From Clostridia bacterium (GTDB taxonomy: Bacteria; Bacillota; Clostridia; Oscillospirales; Acutalibacteraceae): a stretch of DNA of 37,629 nt. The stretch's first letter is position 1. Every line of letters begins with the position of its first letter. Location: contig CAADUC010000032.1 in the NCBI GenBank assembly GCA_900752115.1, positions 1 through 37,629 on the forward strand, written 5' to 3'. A program made the position numbers and the translations under genes. The notes below the pieces were generated by a model. The model saw only the letters and a list, made by a program, of their open reading frames with translations, searched no databases and was not told the origin of the DNA. Shown piece by piece: positions 7,402-15,520 of the stretch.

Positions 7402-8943
7402 TCAGGATCCCTTTTCCTCGTGTCCCGTTTCCACCCGACGGAATTCGGCCGGCGTACAGCCGTTGGCCGCTGTAAACTTCGATACGAAGTGCTTGCTTTC
7501 TCCGAAACCGGCCGCCTCGGCAATTTCATAGATCCGCAGATCGGTCTGTACGAGAAGGCGTTTGGCTTCCTCCAGACGCAGATCGTTCAGATATTGCTTC
7601 AGGCTTACGCCCATTGATTTCTGGAAGCAGCGGCCCAGATAGGCTGGGCTGACGAAGCAGGCGTCTGCCGCGCTCTTGAGTGTAATCGGCTCGCGGAAAT
7701 GCGCCCGGACATAGGCGGCCGCCTGATCCGCAAGGCCGGGTTTCTGCCGCTTTCTTTCCTCCGTCACCAGATCGAGAGCGCCGGAAAGCTGGTTCCAGAG
7801 AAGTTCTTTCCATTTGGCATATCGGGGAAAGGCCGGCGCGCTGCGCAGGTCGAGCGGCTGCAGCTGCGCTCCGTCGAGGCCTTCCTCGGAAAATACCACC
7901 GCAAGGGCGTAGTAGATCCGATAGCAGACCTCCTGCAGAAGGACCAGGTGCAGCCGCCGTTCCTCCACGGACAGGGTCAGCTCCTCGAAAGCGGCGCGCA
8001 GTTCCTCGCCGTCCGCCTCCCGTATGGCGTTCTGGATTTTCCGCTGCAGGGCGTCCTCCTCCTCGATCCGGCGCTCGGAACGCTCTGTGAGATACCGCGG
8101 CGCAGAGCTGGCCAGAAGAAGCCCTTCTGCGCCCCAGAAAATTTCGGACGCCATGCGATAAAAGTGATCTTCAAAATCCCTGCGGAAGGCGCCTTCCGGC
8201 TTGCTGAAGATTTCGTCGTCTATGAGCAGGGCGCACTCGCCTCCCTGCTGCCCGGCCAGATGGACGGCATGCCGTCCGAACAGCGTGACGCTGTGCTGCG
8301 CTTCCTCCAGAGCCGGGACGGAGAGCAGATAAGTGGCGACGCTGCCGCGGCTGTGAAGAAAGGCCTCCGCGCCGCCGGGAATCAGCTCCTCCATGGTTCG
8401 GCGCAGGGCGGCGAGGCCGCCCTCAGGATCGTGCGAAAGGGCCATAAGGTGTACGACGACGTCGTCGCAGAAGCCTTCCCGGCTGCCGTCGCCGCTGTGA
8501 TGAAGCTCCCGCAGGAGACTGACGCGCTCGCCGATGCCGGCTTTTGCGCGGCGCTGCGTCCGGACGTCGAGCTCTTCTTTCATCTTTGCCAAGAGCTGTT
8601 CAGCCTCATCCTCGTCGACGGGTTTGAGCAGATACCCTTTCACGCCGTAGTTGATTGCCGCGCGGGCATATTCAAAATCGCTGTATCCCGACAGTATGAC
8701 GACAAAGGGACGCGAGTTTTCTTCCCAGCCGGCGAGTTCACGGAGCATGCCGATACCGTCGAGAATCGGCATACAGACGTCGAGAAAAATGAGATCGGCC
8801 GGCGTTTTTTCCAGCTGCTCGAGCGCGTCCTTTCCGTTTTTGGCCACGGCGGACACCTGAAAACCGTATTTGCGGAAGTCCATCGCGTGCGGCAGATTGG
8901 TGCGGATGGCCTTCTCGTCGTCTACGATCATGACGGAATACAT
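7402..8943 (-). CDS. Response regulator, YesN type (REC + AraC helix-turn-helix)
   Basis: The start at 8943 has AAGGAGGAGG upstream and overlaps the kinase stop by 16 bases, showing translational coupling. The 513-residue product begins with a receiver domain (IVDDE acidic pocket, phospho-acceptor Asp55 in LIFLDVCMP, conserved Lys in GYLLKPVDE). A long variable middle region follows. The last 100 residues are an AraC-type DNA-binding domain (TLKSAADACFVSPAYLGRCF; IYEIAEAAGFGESKHFVSKF). It is phosphorylated by the kinase encoded just upstream. Regulators of this class usually activate the adjacent sugar ABC importer, which here lies directly downstream on the same strand. Confidence 0.92.
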   Translation of the reverse strand: MYSVMIVDDEKAIRTNLPHAMDFRKYGFQVSAVAKNGKDALEQLEKTPADLIFLDVCMPILDGIGMLRELAGWEENSRPFVVILSGYSDFEYARAAINYGVKGYLLKPVDEDEAEQLLAKMKEELDVRTQRRAKAGIGERVSLLRELHHSGDGSREGFCDDVVVHLMALSHDPEGGLAALRRTMEELIPGGAEAFLHSRGSVATYLLSVPALEEAQHSVTLFGRHAVHLAGQQGGECALLIDDEIFSKPEGAFRRDFEDHFYRMASEIFWGAEGLLLASSAPRYLTERSERRIEEEDALQRKIQNAIREADGEELRAAFEELTLSVEERRLHLVLLQEVCYRIYYALAVVFSEEGLDGAQLQPLDLRSAPAFPRYAKWKELLWNQLSGALDLVTEERKRQKPGLADQAAAYVRAHFREPITLKSAADACFVSPAYLGRCFQKSMGVSLKQYLNDLRLEEAKRLLVQTDLRIYEIAEAAGFGESKHFVSKFTAANGCTPAEFRRVETGHEEKGS

Positions 8944-10739
8944 GGAAGAACCTCCTCCTTGTTCACCGGGAGGCTGACGATGCATGTGGTGCCTTGTCCC
9001 GGGGTGCTCTCAATATCAAATTGAAAATTGTCTCCGTAATACAGCGCGAGCCTTCTGTAAACATTCCAGACGCCGACGCTGCGTCCCGCCTTTGCGTCGC
9101 CCCGGAGCATGGACTGCAGCTCCTGCAGCTTTTCGGGCGTCATGCCGCCGCCGTTATCCTCCACGCGGATTTCCAGAAGACCGTCGTTTACCCTGGCCCG
9201 GATGCCAACCCAGCGGTTTTCCGAGACCGCCTCCACGCCATGCACGCAGGCGTTTTCCACCAGAGGCTGCAGGATCATTTTCGGCAGAAGGCAGTCATAC
9301 GCCTCCTCGCTGACGTCGATGTCATAGGAAAATTCATCCTCAAAGCGGTAGTTCTGAATATAGAGGAATTCGTCGAGAAAGCGCAGCTCCTCGCGCAGCG
9401 TGATGATGTTGCGCTCCCATTCGATGAGATTGCGGAGCATGCGGGCCATATACTTGATAACGCCTGCCGTCTCCTTTTCTCCCTTGGCCAGTGCGCGCAG
9501 GCGCACGCTTTCCAGCGCGTTGAACATGAAATGCGGGTTGACCTGCGCCTGCAGGCTGAGGAGCTTTGCCCGGTTGGTCTCTTTTTCCTGCTCGATGCGC
9601 GCGATTTCCGCCTGATAACCGTCTTCGATCAGCTGCCGGAGCTGAACGCTCATGGCATTGATGCTGTTCTGCAGCACATCGAATTCGTCCCGGCCTCCCT
9701 CCCGGGTTTTTGTTGTAACAAAGTTCCCCCGGGCGATTTCGCCTGCCTGGCGGACAAGGCAGCCGAGCCTTTTGTTGATGCTCCTTGTCAGTGTAAAAAT
9801 GAAGAGACAGCAGATCAGGAGGCAAATGGCGCTGATAGCCGCGGAAAGATACCGGCTCTGATTGAATTGTTCGGCAAAAATTTCCGGATCGGATACGCCG
9901 TACAGCGTCAGAGGAAAAGCGCCGAGGTCTTTTGCCATGACCTGCAGGCCGAGATCCGCCTGTTCCTGTGCGGAGAACGTTTGGAACGGGCCGTATCCGG
10001 AGCCGCGCGCCGCCGCAATGACGGAATCCCGGGAATCAGCCAGATAGATGTTGCTGAACAGACTGCCTTTTCGGAGAACCGACGACACATAGTCCAGGTC
10101 CAGGTCGATCCGCAGCAGCTTTTCATACTGTGCGTACTGGCGGAAAAAATCCAGTGTCACAAGCAGGCTGAGCCTGCGGTCATCGGAATAGAGCGTGCTG
10201 TTTTCTTCTGTGACCGCCGTTTGCACCTGCATAGCGTTTTCATTTTTTATCGGCTGCAGATTGTTGTACAGCAGCGATTGTCCCAGCGTTCCGTCGTGCA
10301 GGGAAGCCTCCGTTCGGGCAAAGGCGGTATCAAACAGACTGTCGTTGCTCGTATAGACGCGGATGGTGCGGATTTCTCTGGGAAAGAGGATATTCCCGGT
10401 GAAAAGATTGTAAAGCTCGTCCTGATACCGTACCATCACATCGAGATCCTTTTGGTAATCCTGATCGAGATACCGGTACAGGACGTCGTTCTGCCGGTAT
10501 TCGTTGGCGACGGTCGTCAGTTCCGTCAGCATGGCGGTCAGTTTGTTGGCCTGACTTTCCAGCTCCTCGTTGAGCTTCTCCATCAGTTCGCGGTTGATGC
10601 TTTCCTCTGTCTGCCAGCGAAACACTGCGCTTTGCGCCGCAAGGGGGATCAGGACCCCAAGAAACAGGAGAAGAAAGCATTTGGCTGAAAAGGGCATTCC
10701 TGCCGCCGTTCTTTTGCACCAGTTCCATATTTTTTTCAT
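8928..10739 (-). CDS. Membrane sensor histidine kinase, YesM type
   Basis: The ATG at 10739 is chosen for its AAGAGGAAG site and because a membrane helix follows (about residues 19-38). Upstream in-frame ATGs lack a site. The 603-residue protein has a large extracellular sensor region (about 40-297), a second membrane helix (about 298-318), a HAMP linker and a His_kinase domain with phospho-acceptor His403 in LQAQVNPHFMFNALES. The ATPase signatures are the N-box LVENACVHG, DNGGGM and GVWNVYRRL. It forms a two-component system with the overlapping regulator gene. The ligand is probably an oligosaccharide or its loaded binding protein (inference from the locus). Confidence 0.92.
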   Translation of the reverse strand: MKKIWNWCKRTAAGMPFSAKCFLLLFLGVLIPLAAQSAVFRWQTEESINRELMEKLNEELESQANKLTAMLTELTTVANEYRQNDVLYRYLDQDYQKDLDVMVRYQDELYNLFTGNILFPREIRTIRVYTSNDSLFDTAFARTEASLHDGTLGQSLLYNNLQPIKNENAMQVQTAVTEENSTLYSDDRRLSLLVTLDFFRQYAQYEKLLRIDLDLDYVSSVLRKGSLFSNIYLADSRDSVIAAARGSGYGPFQTFSAQEQADLGLQVMAKDLGAFPLTLYGVSDPEIFAEQFNQSRYLSAAISAICLLICCLFIFTLTRSINKRLGCLVRQAGEIARGNFVTTKTREGGRDEFDVLQNSINAMSVQLRQLIEDGYQAEIARIEQEKETNRAKLLSLQAQVNPHFMFNALESVRLRALAKGEKETAGVIKYMARMLRNLIEWERNIITLREELRFLDEFLYIQNYRFEDEFSYDIDVSEEAYDCLLPKMILQPLVENACVHGVEAVSENRWVGIRARVNDGLLEIRVEDNGGGMTPEKLQELQSMLRGDAKAGRSVGVWNVYRRLALYYGDNFQFDIESTPGQGTTCIVSLPVNKEEVLPCIPS

Positions 10740-10877
10740 GTTTCTTCCTCTTCTCTGTGCAGCAGAGAACCGCGGCCGGGCGCTCCTTTTGCGCCCCAAA
10801 GTCCGGCGGCTCTGCGTTTCGTCCATTGGCTTCCGTATCATTGCTTTGTCCGGAAAACCTGGACGGCTTATTCAATT

Positions 10878-10915
10878 ATTATACAAGAGACACAAATTGC
10901 GTGTCAAGTTTGTGT
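10878..10915 (-). promoter_or_regulatory. Consensus promoter of the kinase/regulator operon with an overlapping inverted repeat
   Basis: On the minus strand TTGACA (10907-10902) and TATAAT (10883-10878) are separated by 18 bases and lie about 140 bases before the kinase start. The inverted repeat ACACAAA (10890-10896) / TTTGTGT (10909-10915) spans the spacer and the -35 box. A repressor bound there would block polymerase. Confidence 0.75.
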
Positions 10916-10971
10916 GATATGCCAGCTTTTTTACCGGCGCGGGCAGGTTGGCGCGTCAGGTCGGAGCGGGT

Positions 10972-11276
10972 TTATTTTCCGCAGCGGCGCGAGGCGCAGC
11001 CCGCACAACCGGGCCACAGCCGATCCGCGGCTGTTTTCCAGGCTTCGGCGTAGGGCGCCGTTTTGTCGCACAGATGGTCCACGCTCTCCGGGCTCTGGTA
11101 GTCGGTGCTGACCGCTCCGGTTGCCTTGACCATTTCCCGCAGTTTTTCGGGATTTTCCAGCATGGGGCAGGGGCGGAGCATGTTGTCATTGAAGGGCTGT
11201 CCGTCGTGGTAAGCCATGAACAGAGGGCTTTTGAGCGCGTCAAGCAGGGAGCTTTCCCGTATATTGACGTTGGAGT
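10972..11276 (-). pseudogene. C-terminal remnant of a radical SAM protein
   Basis: The frame opens after an in-frame TGA near 11277 and runs about 100 codons to the TAA at 10972. It contains ALKSPLFMAYHDGQPFNDN, MLRPCPMLENPEKLREMV and SPESVDHLCDKTAPYAEAW. These match the conserved end of a clostridial radical SAM/SPASM-like family, including the late Cys residues. The CxxxCxxC iron-sulfur motif that binds S-adenosylmethionine would be upstream and is absent. There is an internal ATG at 11217 but no good ribosome binding site. I read it as a 5'-deleted gene. Family identification is from memory of the motif and is moderately secure. Confidence 0.55.
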
Positions 11277-11325
11277 AAAGTCATTCCGTTGAAATGGAAT
11301 ATCGCCTCCATCTGAACAGGAAAGC

Positions 11326-11371
11326 AAAAAACCGGGCCGGGATGCAATTTTGTGTCCCGGTCCGGTTTTTG
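11326..11371. terminator. Bidirectional rho-independent terminator
   Basis: ACCGGGCCGGGA (from 11331) pairs with TCCCGGTCCGGT (to 11366). An A-run precedes the stem and a T-run follows it, so it works on either strand. It separates the radical SAM remnant from the LacI-type regulator. Confidence 0.75.
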
Positions 11372-11469
11372 CTGAGGAAAAATAAAACGAATAAACTGCT
11401 TAGGGAGAATTTCTTTGAGCAAAACGTTCCGACTTCTTTTTTTGATAGATGGACGAAACATCTGATATG

Positions 11470-11478
11470 TGGTAAAAT
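11470..11478 (+). promoter_or_regulatory. Extended -10 promoter of the LacI-type regulator
   Basis: TGGTAAAAT at 11470-11478 is an extended -10 element about 40 bases before the start codon. The -35 region is weak. Nearby, AAAACGTTCC (11421-11430) differs by one missing T from the operator core found downstream of the gene, hinting at weak autoregulation. Confidence 0.4.
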
Positions 11479-11516
11479 ATTCAAAAAGTAATTTCTCTGG
11501 AAAGGAGAGCGGCAGC

Positions 11517-12518
11517 ATGGTATCGACCATTAAGGATGTGGCAAAGCTTGCGGGAGTATCGGTTTCAACAGTGTCCAGAGTACTGAACAGAAGCGGATAT
11601 ATCAGCGTTGCCACCTGTGAAAAGGTGTATGATGCAGTGTGTCAGCTGGACTATAAGCCCAACAGTATTGCGCAGAGTTTGAAAAAGAATTCTTCGCACA
11701 CCATTGGACTTGTGGTCACAGATATTACCAATCCGTATTTTGCGGCAATTGCCAAGGGAGCGGAAAGCTATTTCAGCCAATATGGGTATAATCTGATCAT
11801 CTGCAACACCAACGAATCTCCCAAAAAGGAAAAAATTCACCTGGATATGCTGTTTGACAGACGGGTGGACGGCATTTTGCTGTGCTCGACAGGGCAAAAT
11901 AACGCTGCCATCCAGAGCCTTCTCAAGGCGGAAGTGAAGATTATTCTGATTGACCGCACCTGCCCCGGACTGACGCTCGATATCATTAAGGATAATAATG
12001 AATACGGAGCGTATGAGCTGACAAAGCTGCTGCTGAAACGGGGCTATACGAAGATTGCGTTTTTACGGGGAGCGACTGGTTCAACGGCAAGCATTGAGAG
12101 AGAGAAGGGCTGGAGAGACGCGCTGAAGGAGGAAGGACTGCCGGCTCACGATGAGTGGATCTATACTACGGGAGCATCCGGAGAGAAGGTAAGGGAGGCC
12201 ATTGCGTCGATCCTTTCTCTGGAGGAACGAGTGCGCCCTACGGCGTTGTTTGCCTGCAACAGCCTGATTGCAAGACAGGTGATGATGCGTCTGAATGAGC
12301 GCTCCATTGAAACGCCGAAACAGATGGCGTTGGTCTGCTATGGCTTGGAGGAGTTCAAGACGCTGTACCGTCCGTCTGTTACTTGTGTGGTACAGCATCC
12401 GGATTATGTCGGGTATTTGTCTGCGAAACTGATGGTGGAGCGCCTTGAGGAAGACGGAGAGGAAACTCCCAAAGAAATTATTTTGGCTCCGGACGTTTTT
12501 GAGGGACAGTCCACTTGA
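11517..12518 (+). CDS. LacI-family transcriptional regulator
   Basis: The start at 11517 has AAAGGAG eight bases upstream and gives a canonical LacI N-terminus. The 333-residue protein has the helix-turn-helix and hinge (IKDVAKLAGVSVSTVSRVLN at residues 5-24, then YKPNSIAQSLKK). A periplasmic-binding-protein-like effector domain follows (TIGLVVTDITNPYFAAIAKG, then VDGILLCSTG and ILIDR). It is directly upstream of, and in line with, the large catabolic operon. The promoter of that operon carries two perfect copies of a GAAACGTTTT-type LacI operator, so repression of the operon is the likely role. The effector is probably the imported sugar or a phosphorylated intermediate. Confidence 0.92.
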   Translation: MVSTIKDVAKLAGVSVSTVSRVLNRSGYISVATCEKVYDAVCQLDYKPNSIAQSLKKNSSHTIGLVVTDITNPYFAAIAKGAESYFSQYGYNLIICNTNESPKKEKIHLDMLFDRRVDGILLCSTGQNNAAIQSLLKAEVKIILIDRTCPGLTLDIIKDNNEYGAYELTKLLLKRGYTKIAFLRGATGSTASIEREKGWRDALKEEGLPAHDEWIYTTGASGEKVREAIASILSLEERVRPTALFACNSLIARQVMMRLNERSIETPKQMALVCYGLEEFKTLYRPSVTCVVQHPDYVGYLSAKLMVERLEEDGEETPKEIILAPDVFEGQST

Positions 12519-12558
12519 CATTTCGGCGCTATGTAAGCGGAATTTTTATGCCCATATA

Positions 12559-12572
12559 TAAAAACGTTTCCA
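12559..12572 (+). promoter_or_regulatory. Upstream LacI-type operator
   Basis: TAAAAACGTTTCCA contains the palindromic core AAACGTTT. It is the exact reverse complement of the second site at 12687-12700. It lies about 50 bases upstream of the -35 box and 128 bases (centre to centre) from the second site, a spacing suited to a repression loop. Confidence 0.7.
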
Positions 12573-12621
12573 TATAAATCTAAAAATAAACCAAAATACT
12601 TAAAAATATTGTAAAAAACTA

Positions 12622-12650
12622 TTGACAATGTGTGTTATATGGTCTAATAT
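12622..12650 (+). promoter_or_regulatory. Consensus sigma-A promoter of the catabolic operon
   Basis: TTGACA (12622-12627) and TAATAT (12645-12650) are separated by exactly 17 bases, predicting a transcript start near 12657. The surrounding DNA is AT-rich. Two identical inverted operators flank it. Confidence 0.85.
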
Positions 12651-12686
12651 GAAGTAAAATATTACAGACCCCCACAAACTGAAATG

Positions 12687-12700
12687 TGGAAACGTTTTTA
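12687..12700 (+). promoter_or_regulatory. Downstream LacI-type operator (cre-like)
   Basis: TGGAAACGTTTTTA lies about 30 bases after the predicted transcript start, where a bound repressor would block elongation. It also fits the CcpA cre pattern TGnAAnCGnTnnCA with one mismatch, so catabolite repression through the same site is possible. Confidence 0.7.
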
Positions 12701-12722
12701 CAAAATGAGAGAGGTGGTTTTC

Positions 12723-15503
12723 TTGGGTTATCACTTGAATTGTCAGAAACGCATTCCCCGCCTGTCCATGTCCCAGACGGCGAGGGTAGCCTGGACGGCG
12801 CGGCACGCCCAAACACAGGGCTCTTTCCTGTCGGAGGATGCAGTTGTGCTTCTTCCCGGAGAAAAAGCAACCCTGTTTGATGCGCCGGGAAATGGGTTTC
12901 TGCAATCGTTTTACCTGGTGATCCCCGTGCAGATGGCAGACTGTCGTTTCCGTATTTTTACCGCGGGACGGGACAGCGCCGATTTGGATCAGGCGGTCGA
13001 GAGCTTTTTCCTTTCGGGTCCGGAAGGGAAAAGCGTCTTCTCAGACAGAGTGGGAAAAACCGTCTCTGAAAATGGAGAGGAAGCCGCTTATTACAGAACA
13101 CTTTGCGTCCCCTTTGAGAACGGCTGCCGGATAGAAATTGAAAATACGGGTGCCGGGCAGATGAAAGCGTCTTTATCCGTTCAGTATGCCAAAATGGAGC
13201 AGGCGCCGCATTTTGGACGCTTCACCAGAGTGTTGGGCACGGAAAAACATGGTCATGCCCGTTTCAGCGGGGAAGAGATTGTTGTACTGCACCAGAAGGG
13301 AAAAGGAGCGCTTTCCTCTATCCAGTTTTCCGCCAATAATCTGACCAGTGCATGCTATCTGGAAGGAAACGTGGAAATTTATATTGATGGAAACCGCTTC
13401 CCCGAGTATCAGTCGAGCGGAACGGAAGAATTTTTCATGGGAGGTATCTATTTTACCAACCTTCACGACAATACATATTCAGGCTGTACGTATACCTTCA
13501 ACGACGGCAGCGGCGAAAAAAAGGATTACGGAGTTTCGGCGCACAGAATTTTTGAAAAGGATGCCATTACATTTGATTCGGAGCTGAAAATTGTGTGGCA
13601 TAATGGGCAGCCGAATCAGGGGCCTGTCTGTGGTCCCACAGAGTACACGTTTGCATTCGTTTACTCCCTGGACGAACAGCCCGGCGCTGCTGACGACGCG
13701 CTCCCGGCCGAAGAGGCCTGCAGGCTGATTTCCACAGAGGATTCATGCCGCTATGAGCGGAAATTGTACTCTGTACGGGGAAGCGCCGTACAGGAAGCAA
13801 ACGGGGATCAGGTGATCGCTGAGCTGCAGGAAGAAGGTTCTGTCGAACTTATTCATCTGTGTTTTGATTCTCCGCAGTCTGCCGAGTCCACCCTGCTGGC
13901 GGTAGAGACAGATGGGGAATTGAGCGATTGGATTCCGGTACCGCTCTTTTTCTGTACGCCTGAGGGGTATGAAGGAAGCGAGATTTTTTCATCCGCGGGG
14001 AAAACAGGAGCGGCGTCCTACTATAGGTACATGGATTTTTCATTCCAAAGAAGCTTTAAGCTTCATCTTTCTTCCGGAGAGAAGAATTCAGAGGTTACCT
14101 GGTATCTCGAATACAGAGAGGGGCTTCCCGTACCGTTTTACCGCCGCCAGCTGAAGCTCCTGTCATCCGGAGAGGACAGAAAAGCCGTTCTGCTGGCAGA
14201 AGGAAAGGGAGCCGTCGATGAAGTGATATTCTGCGGCGATCGACTCTCTGACAATGTATTGGAATGGACGCAGAGCGATACAAAACCGCTTGCCACCTTC
14301 CGTGTCCCGTCCATGGTCCGTTCGCATGGCGATTTTTACACACAGGGAACCTCTCAGGAATCGGGCGTCATTCACGCGGGAAAAAACGTGCTGGCGTATC
14401 GCGCTTTTGGCAAAGAACGGTTCTGCTTTGAGCATGGCCTGCGTGTGCGTTTCCATATGAAGGAGTCCACGGAGTTCCGGATGCTTCTTTTCTACCGTGT
14501 GCAGGAGGAGGAGGGAAACGTATCGGCCAAAAATCTTTCTGCAAGGCTGAACCGTCTGGATATGGCCGGCGGCACTTATGAAATGCGCTGCTACAACCCC
14601 ATCGAAGCGCCGGACGGAGCGATAGAGGCTGGGGAAACGCGTGTTATGCTGGAGGATTTTGGCGCCGGATGCCTGCGCGGGATCCGGTTGGGAACGCCGC
14701 CGTACGGTCCGGCTCTCCATGAGGCAAGAATGCGTATTTATTTGAACGGGGAAAAGGAACCGGCTGTCGACACTACGTGTGAACGTTTCTTCAGCGCGTC
14801 CTATGAGGATCCGATTTTCTGGAGCCATACGGCGGATCTGTGCCGTCTATCCAAACGGGGGGCGCAGAATCCGAAGAATGAAGGGCAGCACTCCGGATTT
14901 TTCCGCTATCTGGATATGCCGTATCAGGATGGAATTCTTGTAACTCTTACAGCTCCCGATGACTGCAAGGTGGATGGATTTGATAATCTGTATTATGCCA
15001 GTGCAAGGGAATGCGCGCAGTCGTTCGGGAAGCTGGATCAGACGAAAATGGTGAGTACGGTTTCGACGGTACCCGCGGGAAAGAGTGTAACTCTGCCGCT
15101 GTGGGATGGTCCGGCTGCCGTGACATCGATCCAGCTTCAGACGTCGGGAGAGACGTCGCCGGATGCGGTTTTCCGTATTCAGGAGGGAGATCGTGTTTTG
15201 ATGGACGCCGCGCTTTGGCAGTACTTTTTGGGAGCGCCGTCCGGTGAAGCCGTTCCTGTCATAGGGAATTATTCCGATTCCTGGCGGGAAGAAATCGGCA
15301 GGGAGGAAGGATATTATTCCGCTCCCCTGCAAGGCTGGATTCGCAAAGGCAGGACGTCTCCTTTCCGCAATGTATTTTATCGGCTTCTGGATACCGCACC
15401 GATTGTTCTCACACAGGCAAGTTCCGTTTGTTTCATCAATCCTTCGGACCATGATATTGAAATCACATGCGATATGATGATCCGCTTTGGAAAGGAATCA
15501 TGA
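12723..15503 (+). CDS. GH172/DUF2961-family glycoside hydrolase-like protein with tandem jelly-roll repeats
   Basis: I prefer a TTG start at 12723 because GAGAGGTGG lies five bases before it. The in-frame ATG at 12684 overlaps the operator and has no binding site. The product is about 926 residues with no signal peptide. The first 330 residues match DUF2961 (now GH172): YYRTLCVPFENGCRIEIENTG, a GKG loop, then NVEIYIDGNRFPEYQSSGTEE and SAHRIFEKDAITF. The rest holds at least three diverged repeats of the same half-domain, each an acidic strand plus FF or YF followed by FYR/FFRYxD: near SYYRYMDFSF, GFFRYLDMPYQ and FYRLLDTAPI. Known GH172 enzymes act on D-arabinofuranosides and fructofuranosides. 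Cytoplasmic cleavage of an imported glycoside is inferred. It is the first gene of the operon, and its stop overlaps an ATG of the next gene. Confidence 0.75.
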   Translation: MGYHLNCQKRIPRLSMSQTARVAWTARHAQTQGSFLSEDAVVLLPGEKATLFDAPGNGFLQSFYLVIPVQMADCRFRIFTAGRDSADLDQAVESFFLSGPEGKSVFSDRVGKTVSENGEEAAYYRTLCVPFENGCRIEIENTGAGQMKASLSVQYAKMEQAPHFGRFTRVLGTEKHGHARFSGEEIVVLHQKGKGALSSIQFSANNLTSACYLEGNVEIYIDGNRFPEYQSSGTEEFFMGGIYFTNLHDNTYSGCTYTFNDGSGEKKDYGVSAHRIFEKDAITFDSELKIVWHNGQPNQGPVCGPTEYTFAFVYSLDEQPGAADDALPAEEACRLISTEDSCRYERKLYSVRGSAVQEANGDQVIAELQEEGSVELIHLCFDSPQSAESTLLAVETDGELSDWIPVPLFFCTPEGYEGSEIFSSAGKTGAASYYRYMDFSFQRSFKLHLSSGEKNSEVTWYLEYREGLPVPFYRRQLKLLSSGEDRKAVLLAEGKGAVDEVIFCGDRLSDNVLEWTQSDTKPLATFRVPSMVRSHGDFYTQGTSQESGVIHAGKNVLAYRAFGKERFCFEHGLRVRFHMKESTEFRMLLFYRVQEEEGNVSAKNLSARLNRLDMAGGTYEMRCYNPIEAPDGAIEAGETRVMLEDFGAGCLRGIRLGTPPYGPALHEARMRIYLNGEKEPAVDTTCERFFSASYEDPIFWSHTADLCRLSKRGAQNPKNEGQHSGFFRYLDMPYQDGILVTLTAPDDCKVDGFDNLYYASARECAQSFGKLDQTKMVSTVSTVPAGKSVTLPLWDGPAAVTSIQLQTSGETSPDAVFRIQEGDRVLMDAALWQYFLGAPSGEAVPVIGNYSDSWREEIGREEGYYSAPLQGWIRKGRTSPFRNVFYRLLDTAPIVLTQASSVCFINPSDHDIEITCDMMIRFGKES

Positions 15504-15520
15504 AAGGAAGTGTAAACAAC

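Noticed and set aside
8994..10688. 564-codon plus-strand open frame opposite the kinase
   Set aside because: The minus strand encodes a complete kinase with all motifs. The plus frame has no domain or ribosome binding site.
12687..12700. Site as a pure CcpA cre element
   Set aside because: It has one mismatch to cre and an exact inverted twin upstream next to a LacI-type gene, so a dedicated operator is the simpler reading. Dual use stays possible.
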